From Eumeta japonica (Eukaryota; Arthropoda; Insecta; Lepidoptera; Psychidae): a stretch of DNA of 64,000 nt. A program made the position numbers and the translations under genes. Each line of letters begins with the position of its first letter. Position 1 is the first letter of the stretch. Positions 25,401 through 36,310 of this stretch are shown here, piece by piece. The stretch is from positions 186,001-250,000 of the forward strand of contig BGZK01000713.1 of the NCBI GenBank assembly GCA_005406025.1, given 5' to 3'. The notes beneath the pieces were generated by a model. That model searched no databases. It had not been told where the DNA came from and saw nothing but the letters and a program-made list of their open reading frames with translations.

Positions 25401-27764
25401 CGAATCGATTTTAAGGTTTATGTTTCGTTCTTGTTCATTTTGATTTTTATATTTCAGCGAAAAGTAAAATAACTCAGACCGATTCCAAACAACTTTTTCT
25501 GTCGATGATGTAACATTTCCTAAAGATGCAACGCCAACAAGAGAGACCTTTCTGCGACATAGTCGAAAGAGCTATACAATAAAAAGAAAATAAATTTGTG
25601 AATTTCACTTCACGTACTCTCCTCGTCTTCTCTTATAACGTTCTAACAGACGTAACCGCGACCCGATACTAGTGCAGCGATAAAAACAGAAGCGATCTAG
25701 ATAATTTTATATTGAACAGTTCCCCGTGCGTCTACCCACAGAGCATTATAAGACGCCGCGGGCGGGCGAGAGACCTTCCTACCGGCCGCAGTCACCACCA
25801 CATTCGACTCAGGGCTGTCTATTGCTATGATTTCCCTTAATGGTATTTTCAAAATTTCTATCAATCTGAAATTTTGTGAGTTACATTTCGCTAATAAAAT
25901 GAAATCGTTTTCATGGAACTGTAACTGAAAAGGGTTTCATACCTCAAAGGGGAAAACTGAAGTTCGCTAAGTATCATTTAAGTATCGAGTTAGTTTTTTG
26001 TCAGACACTAAAAGATTGGAAATCGTCATAGCAATACATAGTTTAAACTCCTATATTATGCAGTAAATAAGCTTTTAAAATGCAAAGTTTGGAGAGATGG
26101 GAGCACAAACTTAAAAATTTACAGATTTTTAATCTGGATATGTGTGTTATTACTCAAGCAATACAAAACAATATTATTGTATTTATGAACCGAATATTTA
26201 AAACGGACCTTTCGAAGCATTTATGAATTTCTTGGGTTTTTTTTCTGAAAGTGGCATATTTTTAACATAATGAGAAATTTATAATTTTCTAAGTATCTTT
26301 TTAATTCAAAAACAAAATTCTTTTCCCATTTTCTAAAAATGAAAGGCAAAAGCTACCTACGCAAAAAGACAACAATTTCTTTCTTGTTATAAAAGATTAA
26401 CATTTTTAATAATTTCATGAAAATATGTCTGTCTTGCAAACAGTTTTAATAGTCAGACAACACTCCATTTTATACATGTTTAGATCTGAGACATGGGTCT
26501 GGTATTAGGAAAAGCTTGCACACGCGTTTCGTTTATTATCAAACGGAGAAACAGGGTTGAGAAATAAAAATACACTCCAAACTTTTTTTACAATTCTGAG
26601 CTATATTTCTTACCCTTTCTATAACTTAGATTCTTTTACTTTAATGTTCCGTGACAATTCGTAATCCGCGTATCCGTTCATTATCACAATCTTCGAGGTT
26701 ACAGAACGAAACGATATGAAGAAAGTAACTCAAACATGATGTGTTGCATAACAAATTGTATAAAAAATAAAGTTTTTACTAAATTTATATACATGTGTGT
26801 ATATAATCACAAATTTGTGATTTTTCTCTTATTTATTTTTTAATTAGTCAAACCTTTTTGTATTAATAAAAAACTTTTATGTTAGTGGAAAACTGTTACA
26901 AGTAATACAAACCGTTTTTCTATCAATTTCAAAAATGTAACGGAGATTTTTAAGGCATGATTAATATCTGGGATTATAATTCCATTTTGATATTATTGAA
27001 GTATTTTTTTTATCAAAAATAAAATTTTGAAAATTGTACAAAAAAAATAATTTCTTTTATATAAGAGAAAATACTTAAATAGCGCTGTTAACAAGCGCGT
27101 TTTTCATTTTTCAACAAACGATTTTCATACGCCTTCGAAAAAAATCTGCCGTTATTCAAAGCTACAATTAACATGAGAACACCGTCCATGAGTTAACATG
27201 CAAAAAATTCACATCTAAGATGTTTTTCAAATCAGTACCAGCCAACTTTTTCTATTGCGTACTGCATATTAATGTATGCTTAAACCAAGCAATTAAATGT
27301 ATGCAAGCATAACCACAGTAACATTTCATCCATTTATATTCAATTCTTGTGAAATTATTATTCGTGTAAACAAAAGTTACATAAAAATCTAAGAAATGCC
27401 CTCGTCCTGCTAAAACGTCGTACACGCACATAATGGCAACCCTATTAGTGCGTATAAAATCGGATTGTCATGGTTTCAATCCGAAATTCAATTAGGAGCA
27501 ATTAATGCGGCGCGGACGCAAAGCGTTGTTGCTCTGTGCCATTAAACAATAGACAGCGGTACGTTCTATGAAGTGATGCCTTTTATATTACTATTTTATT
27601 TTTGTATAAAATCATTTGATTGTTTTTTTTTTATTTATTCCCATTTGCAATTCTTCAACTGGTAATTGTTAATTAAATTGAAAAAAAATATCACGCTACT
27701 CATAAAAGAGATTACTTATAAAGGATCCATCATTCGATCGATAGTTTGCGTTAATATATGAGAG
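22425..27764. other. Gene-free stretch with several GC-richer islands
   Basis: No gene or transposon recognised. GC-richer islands stand out at about 22895-23010, 23180-23345 (with an octamer ATGCAAAT at 23187-23194), 24640-24760, 25010-25150, 25610-25810 and 27470-27560. The last has AATTAGG, AATTAATG and ATTAAACAATAG, resembling homeodomain and Sox sites. An 18-bp perfect palindrome is at 26805-26822. The rest is AT-rich. Confidence 0.4.
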
Positions 27765-27910
27765 ACTAGTTTTGCGCCTGCGACTTCTCCTGTGTAGACA
27801 TAAAACGTATTCGTGCCTCTTTTATATAACATTGATCTTGCTATAAGCCTCTATAAGCCTACAAGCTTCAATTCTGGTTCCGGTGCTTTTCCTGACCCCG
27901 ATTCTGTTGT
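27765..27910 (+). repeat. Interspersed repeat with TGTGTAGACA block
   Basis: The sequence GCGCCTGCGACTTCTCC then TGTGTAGACATAAAACG, followed by a TTGATCTTGCTATAAG block, is matched in order by the copy at 63228-63450. A third, shorter match to the first block is near 50930. This opening resembles a repeat common in Lepidoptera that begins ACTAGCTTTTGCCCGCGG; its parent element is not known to me. Confidence 0.5.
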
Positions 27911-28179
27911 TATTACGATGTGCATTAGAATGCATATTTTTAAAACATCACTCTAATCAACGAGGGAGGCATTGTGGCGCATAATAATAAATTGAAAAAA
28001 AAAAGCTTTTTTTAATTTTTTCTACTATTGTGATATTTCTATACCTAGCTATCTCTGAAGCTCATTCTTTTTATACGATTTCACATTTCCGGAGTTCGCA
28101 TTGGCAGAATTGAGAAGTCTGAAAATTACTTGCTGCCATTCATAGTAGACTTTAGACTGCCAAGCCACGTTGTCTCATA

Positions 28180-28330
28180 TTGACAGAGTACTTTGAAATT
28201 CCAACCCTTGGCGAGAGAAGAGATATGCTTAACCAGTTCTTTTTACACGAGATCACGAATAGCATCTGTGATGTCCCCAATATTCTTAGTAAGTTTGATT
28301 ATGTTGATAAGTCTATCTATAAGAAATAAA
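28180..28330 (+). pseudogene. Possible non-LTR reverse transcriptase C-terminal fragment
   Basis: One plus frame reads FEIPTLGERRDMLNQFFLHE then ITNSICDVPNILSKFDYVD. This resembles the post-polymerase region of many insect non-LTR elements, where a LxxRR motif is followed by a hydrophobic stretch and a D-x-P-x-L-L motif. It has no catalytic motif and ends in stops, so the call rests on the pattern alone. Confidence 0.33.
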
Positions 28331-29546
28331 TAATCATACTAACAAGAGACGCTTCGCAATCAAAAATAACAAAGCATCGTTCTATCTTACGAAATAATTG
28401 ATCCACTTCCACGAACTGATGGTACTGGTCAAACATTTTCATGAGGCCTTTTGCACTACCGACCATATCAACAAGTGAGCGAAGGACGACCATGGCACAA
28501 AATAACGTGGGTTCGTAGTTATGTCGTTAAATTATTTTTATTGCTCCTGATCAAGAGTTCAAAGTAATTATTTCCTTAGTCTTCAAATAATATTAATAAG
28601 GATCTAATATTAATAATAATAAGGCATTATCAATGAAGTTTGCAAATCTTTAAATTATTTTATTTGTCAGGCCATCAAGCATTATTTTATTACATAACAG
28701 CACACATAGAGCTGTGCATCAAACAACGATACAATTCAATAGTAAACAAATTCAAAAATTTCAAAAGTTACAAGAGTTCAATTTTAAAATCCAGTCAGCA
28801 TAATAATGTTTTAAGCGTTGTACCGTACCTCGTTCCCGGTAGACGGTAGCGCATTTCCAGTTACAACTAATGAATGCAACACCACGCGACAAACGGGCGG
28901 TACAAGTCGACGGCTCGCATTCTCACACAATGAGCATTGTACCGAACAGGTATCGAGTGTTACGGACGTCAACGGCTTATGCGTCTATTTTAAATGCGTC
29001 TAGGTGAATGCAGGCGTCACCATAAAGATTCAAATGAAATTTTTTTCCCCATGTTGATGTGGAGTATGACGTAAAATTGATTAATCCTCGGTCCCGTCGT
29101 TAGCTGCATTGTAATACACGTTAGAAACTTTTTTTTTTTAAATACTATTCACTTCCTGTACTTTAACGTAACGTAATTCAAAGGTATTTACCGTGTCATT
29201 TGGATTCATTGAAAAACGTGAATTATATTCATGACGAATACAGTTCTGGAGGCTATGCCTTGGAAATGTACTAGTAGTTGAGAGATCAAATGGAAACATA
29301 TATCATTTTGTGACATGAATGGATAATGCAATTTCGATTAATACTTAAAAAAATCACAGAATTATGACTTGTGTCAATAACATTCTATGTGAAAAAGTCG
29401 ACTTTGTTACTCCAAAAACGGTTTAGATTCTATGTAATTAAATTACAAATATAGATTTGTCTACAATAAAACTTTTATACGTCATTAATCTAACTTAAAA
29501 CATTTTTAATTAGTCATGGCACCAATGTGGTATGTATAGAATTTTC
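28331..29546. other. Gene-free AT-rich stretch
   Basis: I see no recognisable gene, transposon or structured repeat here. A mildly GC-rich patch lies at 28820-29010. Confidence 0.45.
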
Positions 29547-29868
29547 TAGGACTACCTTTGCCGACCTTTCCATCACAGACATTCGCTCTATAGATTTGTT
29601 TTATTAATCAACTTTAATTCATACTTTCCAGAAGGTCAACCTACCGCAACATACTTCTTTCTACTCTAGTTACTAATTCTTCATTTAAAGCACAAATTTT
29701 AAGCACCCGAAACCGACGAGCTTGCACGAAAACATTGACGGATGTCAGTGAGCCAGAGATATGCAAAGGTCGTACCATGTGGAAATCTATAGTCTGTATA
29801 GATTTCCACACCGTGGAACTACCTTTCTGGGAAATAGGCGTGGGTTTATATTATCATTATTAATTAAT
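29547..29868. mobile_element. RTE-type retrotransposon fragment with inverted 5' part
   Basis: Positions 29694-29868 match the 3' untranslated tail of an RTE-type element in plus orientation (AAATTTTAAGCACCCG ... CATGTGGAA ... TTTCTGGGAAATAGGCGTG). Positions 29547-29690 match the adjacent upstream coding part of the same element, but in minus orientation (CATCACAGACATTCGCTCTA, compare 41050-41075). The copy at 40855-41602 shows the normal order, so here the 5' part is flipped relative to the 3' part and a short piece between them is missing. That is the known outcome of twin priming during LINE integration. A 13-bp perfect hairpin at 29779-29809 lies within the 3' part. Confidence 0.68.
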
Positions 29869-30410
29869 CTTTTAATGCAAATATAAGAAAGTACGATACG
29901 ATCTAAATTCTTAGCCCTCGAACCGAATGAGGAACTGTGATGACACGCCAAATTAAAGCACCTAGTACATTTTTAGGTTATCCGAGTATCTATACGTTCG
30001 CAGCACGAATGCAATCTAACAGGTACACCTTTGTAGGTAGCGGCCTCTTAATTAGGAGAGGTGTGTAGGCGGAATTATGTTTTATAATTGAAGAAGCTCC
30101 GCGCCGGGACGCGCGCACGGGCAAGTGTTAACCGCAACTCATTGTCTGAATCGGCCCGTCACTGGGAGTCGGCACGAATGTTTCACCATTGTATCGAGTG
30201 CGGTAGGCATAAATAATGATTAAGCATTATTTAACATGGAGCAGCATGCAGCTTACAGAAAAACCGTGGAAAACTTTAAAGTATTATTCGAATAAGCTGT
30301 TAAGGCGCATATACCGATATAAATAACATCATCTGAAAGACATTATTTCAATTGTAATTGTCCATGGATGGATATGTTTTTGACTACAAGTCTAGTGAAC
30401 GACATACGAC

Positions 30411-30512
30411 GAGCGGTGGTGATGACGGCACATCGTCTTCGAATTAGGAAGCACCGGGTTCTAATCATGGGCGGATCGGTCGATGAGTTTACAACTTAGT
30501 TTGATCAGCATA
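30411..30512 (+). repeat. tRNA-like SINE fragment, copy 1
   Basis: GAGCGGTGGTGATGACGG (A-box side) is followed by CTTCGAATTAGGAAGCACC, GGGTTCTAATC (B-box-like) and TGAGTTTACAACTTA. The same blocks in the same order occur at 40531-40680. The head resembles a tRNA with a degraded A box. Pol III-driven SINEs of insects have this form. It is not a working tRNA gene. Confidence 0.5.
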
Positions 30513-33500
30513 CTTGTTGGGTGCTCTATAGAGCACGTGCCGAGTCGTCGGTCGTAGACGTCGACGCGACCGCATCGGTAACAGCAGTCGTTGTCGATCC
30601 TGATCGCCCTCAGTCAACGTTGAAAATTGAAAATTGAAGCGCTCGATGTGAAATAAAAAGATTGTAGGAGATTATTAAAAGATTAACTGATACGACAATA
30701 GTCGACAGTTACACAAAATTAATGACAAAGTTATATGCGGTTTCCATATATTTAAAAATGAATATTGAAGTTATTTCCTTACTTTAAGCCAAGTCAGCGA
30801 AATCGATTAATAGAAATTGTTCTTTGTAGTTGTGGTGTAAATCTGGTGTAGCCTAAATTGGATTTTCCGCTAAAGTGCTTTGTCGTCATTTGATTTAATC
30901 GGCTATAATATTTCAGTATCTATTTATAATAAGTGGTTTGTGTAAAGTTGATTGCTTAAATCATAAAATCGATTTTTCATTTTGCAGTACATATTCACAA
31001 AAATTACCTGAGTTGTTAACAATCGATATACCTAATCCTTTTTATTTACTTGTTTCTGCAAACAAACATATAAATAATCTGTATTTTCTAACAACGGTGA
31101 TACTTCTATACCACTCTAAATTAAGCAAAAAAAAATTTGGTTTCGGCTCAACCTCGAAGCTTTCAAAGTCACACCTCCTTACAGCCACCTCGAGTGCCTT
31201 ATTACAGTCGCGTAAAGGGGACCGCGGCGCTAACTACAGCTTATCAAGCCGTGCAGCGAAAGCTCAGGCCTTTTCGAAACATCAAAGCTTTTCCCTTTTA
31301 GCGCTTTCGCTGGGACGGCTTTTCGCCTTTTTTGAATGGCAATTAGTTGGGCTTTTTCAGTCGGTTGCGAGCTGAAAGTCATTCTGCGAGGTCATAATGT
31401 TAGAGTTAAGCCGGACAAACATGTGGCTTACTTGGATATGGCATGTTTTTTATAATATTACTGAGGGTAAAACTAGCATGCGACATACCATAGAGTATAG
31501 GCGTTGCTTATGGACACTCACAGCCTCATAGGAGACACCAGGGCGTTGCCGGCCTCTCGGGTAGGAATCGATGGACAAGATGTGAGGTAATGGAGGGGGA
31601 GTAGGCGGCTACCGGAACTTTTACTTCCTGGATGGAAAGACACAACAGAAGCTGTTACTTTACGTCTGTATTGTGCCAGCGTGTCTCTCACCGCTGAGCC
31701 GATCCATTTTCGTGATGCAGCCAAGTTGGCCACAGCACACCTCTGCAATATGTATGGAAACTTATAGGAAATAAAGCTGAAGGATTAATGAAGATACTTC
31801 GAATTACTTTTCATATTACATACGATATTACAGCTGTTCAATAAAAAATCAACATAGTATTATTGTAACTTTGTCAATGTTTACCTACATAATGTAAATC
31901 ATACCAAAATGATTATTTTTAATTGATTTCGAAATCTATTGAAAAGTATTCGTTATTTCTAATTCAAAATTAGTTTCTTACTGTTTAACAATTTTCGATA
32001 TTCATTATGTAACAATTTTTGACTTACAAATAAATTTTTGCGTAAGTTATTTTCTATCTAAGATCCAAATATCAGTTTTAAGGTCTCGGGAGTCAGTATT
32101 ATATAGCTGACGCTGAAATGTTATTCTCTGCCTGTGAGGATCGTAATTTAGCATTTAACAAAACTCTTTTTTTTTTTTTTTATTTTTCCTTAGAAAATCT
32201 GAATAAAACTCTCTTTCACTTTTTAGGATATTGTAACGTTGAACTTTTTAGACATTATTTATTAGTATTAATATTTTACAGCTAAATGAGAAACACATAG
32301 ATGTCAAATTACCATATACCATAATATAAAGTTACATCAAAGGCGTGTAAATACCGAAAGTGGAATAAATTACCACGCAGACATTTTTTAAGAAGAAAGA
32401 GAAAATAAAGTTTAACTTTTACCGCTTCCCTCTGCAAAACACGAAGTTGGTCTGAGCAGAGTTACAAATTCATGGCTTCGTGTCATTTGAAGGGTGTCTT
32501 AAATGAGAATTTATTGATATGAAAAGGGAACTGAGCCGGCGGCGTAATTAAGCTTTTCACTGCTTTAATTTCATAATTTTCAGTTAGTTACCTTTGGCTT
32601 GCGGCCGTACATAATTAGCGATTACTAAGAAGAAAACAAATGTGTTAATCGAATCGGAAGGTGTTCGTTTAATTAATAAACATTCGCGATACAGTCAGTT
32701 ATTTTATATTATATAATAATGTATTATATACATTATTATATAATAATGTATTATATATATTACAATAATACATATCCATTTACAATATGTAAATGGATAT
32801 GTTTTTGATTGACCGCTGTAATCTATTGATAGAGATTCGAATACACATTACAAGTTAACATAAGTTAAACTGAAACATGTTTTAACATATTTTGCTTTGT
32901 AATTAATGAAATCAAAGTTTTATATTTAATAAAATAGCGATAGCAGCCGTCACAATCGGGGCTTAATACTTACTCATAGAGGGATAATGGTTTTTTACTC
33001 GATTTTTCACTTAAATCTTTTGAAGCATTGCATTGTTATAAAATATCATAACTTAATTTATTTTAAATTAATTTAATTATCTAAATTAATAGGTCACACA
33101 TATATAGTTTAAGGGTATAAACATATTTGTAATATAAATATAACAAAAAAAAAACTTGAATAAAACAGATAGTATCAATAAAATAGATAGATGTCATTTG
33201 ACAAACTTAGTTCTTTATGTTGTAGATAAAATTGATTCAATTTAAAATGTTAAAGTTAAGAAAATCAAATAAACCTAATCTAATTGTTAAAGATATAAAA
33301 ATTGATTCAAACGTTTAACGAAATAAAAATTGAGCACGACACTTTAGAATTAGAAAAGAATTTTAGATGAGATCAAATAAAAAACATAAAATGTTACGAT
33401 CGATTCGCGCAAACGGCCCTTTGAGAGGGAGTAGCACTTTTGGTCATCCGCCTTATTCATTATGAGCTGTATACTGAAAGGTGAAATTGGGTTTTATTAA

Positions 33501-35890
33501 ATTTCTTTTGATGAATACATATTCATCAAAGCAATTTCATAACAAAAACGACCGGCAATAAACGTTTTCGGTCGGCCGGCCGTCCTGGAGTGAGCAACTC
33601 CGCAGTTGCTGAACATTTACAAAGTTACAATCAAACAGTTCCTCGGAACTGGCGAATTGCTTATACCGAAGTGCTATTCAACAATTCAACTTGTGTATTC
33701 GATCAGTCTTGGGACTTCGTCGGCTCTTTGGCGCGGTCGCACATTTCGAAGTAATGAAGTATTTTTTTTTTGTAATGGAAATAATTTAGGAGCCGTTCAT
33801 AAATTACGTGGTAACGACAATAAAAATAGATTTGAAGGTTCTAATGATTCATGTAGACAAGAAAACACCTATAGTTTATTTTTCACTTGCACTATAATCT
33901 TATGATTTTTTTATATTATATTAAAATTCAATAAATTTGCCACTACCTCCACAGCTTGTTTAACTCTGAACGTAACACCTTCATGCCGTGTTCGTAGGGA
34001 TAATGAAATATTTAAATAAATAATAGAATGTTTTTAGGGTGAGTAGGAATATTTTTGCTGTGGATAAGTTTTTTTCTATAGTATTTTTAAGGGGGAAATG
34101 AGCACATGACCACAAAAGATCACGATCGCGATCACCGCCAACCATGAACATCTACAATTCCTGTGGAGTCACTTGGGTATTGCCGGTCTTTTATGAAAGA
34201 ATACACTCTTCCTTGAAGACTTCCTTGTCAAGTTGCACATACGTAAATATTTGTTGCAAAACAATGTAAAAGAACAACGCATCCTACTCATATTATCATT
34301 GTACAATAGAAATACATAAGTTGGATATTTAAGTATAGAAAAGGAAAATGAATAATTACATTTCGAATTTATTTATTTCTCCGTATATTTTAGTGACATT
34401 TACACAAAAGAAATATGTTCGTAACTTTTTATGGAAAATTGAATTTAATACTAAGACCTCATATTTTCTTAAATGTTGGCAAAATATATAATAAAATTTG
34501 GAAAATCCAAAAGTGCACGCCGCATAGCGGTTACTCCATTTTTACTAAAAAAAGTGTGTATGTCATCTCCGGCGAATGACTGGAGCTCACTCTTTATGAA
34601 TGATTACAAATTACTTGCTATGCATTGTTCAATACTCTAAATTCTATATATTAACAAAAATGTATACCGTAATCGGCATTTTTTTTTAAATTGAAATAAA
34701 TTAAAAAAAATACTTACCGTGGTGTCAAAATTTTTACTTAAGCATTAAGAATAAAAAAGACAGTCGCGCTTCGGGTATCTTATGTTCTCTAGATTAAAAT
34801 TTTTTTTTTTTTTTATGATTTAATAAAAAAAAAAATTTTTACTAAAAGACTCGTCAACATTTTATTTATTAAATATCAATTAAACTACACCGAATTAGAC
34901 AGTGAAATTCAATAGGCTTCTATTCAGACGCATACTAAAGCGAATGAAAAAAAAACACTCGATTAGTGAAGTATTTCATTCGTTATCGTGACCACATACA
35001 GGATCCACGTGACCACACGGACGTCCACGAAAAAAATTTTTAAAACAGTTTTTAAAATATGTTCTATAACGAATTGTGTTTTGAAGATATTACAGATATT
35101 AAAATCAGTGATTATTTTTGCCGATTGAGTGCATACATTATGTTACAAGTGCAACATATAATAAATAAAGACATTTAAAGTTCAAAAAATCACTCGTTTT
35201 TCGTAAGGCGAGAGATAGAGCACTACCTCATGCGCTCCGCTTATGAAGCGTGCAAAAGTATCTTCGAGCCTTTAAATATCATATATGTATTACGTTGCTT
35301 GTCATTCGGCAGAGATCCAGATAATATTTCCTGTAGGTGAGTACTTGTCAAAAAATGACGTCACTCAAGTATAATATATATACAAAACAATATATATAAT
35401 TTACCAACCAAATGTTATAACCATTTTTACAAAATTATGTTGATATGGCAGATTTTCAAGCATTCCCCTCTGACCGCAATTGTTCGTTTTACAGTGAAAT
35501 GCAATCCGTGCATTTCAGTTTAAAACGGAAAATTGCGTAATTTTCTTATAATTCTAAAAACCTGGCTTATACGCTGGCCCGCAGGTACAGGTCGGGCTTG
35601 TGAAGGACTTGCGTTGACAAGAGGACGGGACCGATGGCTTAAGTACTTTGGAGACGCGGTGCAAGTGTTTTGATTTGAATTAAAAAAATATTTATCGATT
35701 CCTGATGGCCAGAAATCGAATCTGTCGATGTTCCATTCCGCAGCACCACGCTCACCACAGTCGGTGGTGACCACCTCTAAGTAAGTTTGAGTAATAAGCA
35801 AAGACAAAAAATCTGTTGGCAGTATGTATTCATTTATTGTATTAAATTTGCCGAGTATAATCTTCCGCTATATATTTATTTTAAATTGAG
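30513..35890. other. Gene-free stretch with hairpins and GC-richer islands
   Basis: No gene recognised. GC-richer islands at about 31140-31390 (with a CAATTAG homeodomain-like core), 31500-31750, 32525-32640 and 33410-33610. Strong AT hairpins at 32707-32802 and an 11-bp stem (TTTGATGAATA, 33507-33517, with 33520-33530) lie between them. Around 34795-34845 a T-run and an A-run form a weak foldback. The minus frame at 31518-31748 is GC-rich but matches no family I know. Confidence 0.4.
32707..32802. repeat. Two adjacent perfect AT-rich hairpins
   Basis: The first has 17-bp arms (32707-32723 and 32729-32745) around a 5-base loop. The second has 15-bp arms, ACATATCCATTTACA (32770-32784) and its exact reverse complement (32788-32802), around a 3-base loop. 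Part of the first is also a direct repeat: 23 bases from 32708 recur exactly from 32735 (period 27). Such perfect AT palindromes are prone to extrude as cruciforms. Confidence 0.85.
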
Positions 35891-36077
35891 GGCCTTGGGG
35901 TCGTATTAATAAACGTCACTCAAATAATGCGCCATTTCAAGAAGTGACGTAGGAGCAAGATATATACTAGTATTATTTTCTATAGAGAAGCATTATAACT
36001 GTCTTTTTCCTTCCACTCTCAAGATGGAACGCCGCACTTGTGTCCTTTATTAATACGACAACTTGGATCTTAAGGCC
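35891..36077. mobile_element. MITE-like foldback element
   Basis: GTCGTATTAATAAA (35900-35913) is repeated as an exact inverted copy (36046-36059). Outside these, GGCCTT (35891-35896) and AAGGCC (36072-36077) extend the inverted ends, with an extra 9 bases on the right. The 187-bp body is non-coding. Short size and terminal inverted repeats suggest a MITE. I see no clear target duplication, so superfamily is unknown. Confidence 0.5.
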
Positions 36078-36237
36078 ACCATGCTGCCTTTGTGCAGGTG
36101 GGAGATTGCTGAGAACCCTAGTTATTAATTAGATGACAATATCTTGGATCGACAGTTTAATACAACCTCCGAGTCACATTACACTACATGGCGTGCGATA
36201 TAATTTTACTTAATTTAAAAACTCGTTAGACAATTCG

Positions 36238-36310
36238 TCCATGATCAGAATCGAACACCCGATACTTCTCGGTTCGCAAAGCACTTAACCGCTGAGCCCC
36301 CACCGCTGTG
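36238..36310 (-). repeat. tRNA-derived SINE head
   Basis: Read on the minus strand the segment gives GGGGCTCAGCGGTTAAGTGC (A box, about 36288-36299) and GTTCGATTCTGATC (B box, about 36247-36257), 35-45 bases apart as in tRNA genes. The acceptor ends do not pair and there is no clean cloverleaf, so it is a SINE head rather than a tRNA gene. Its body probably continues towards lower coordinates, to about 36100. Confidence 0.55.

Noticed and set aside
30938..31375. 145-codon plus-strand frame
   Set aside because: Low-complexity hydrophobic and Ser-rich text with no family character; the DNA looks like an AT-rich flank joined to a GC-richer island.
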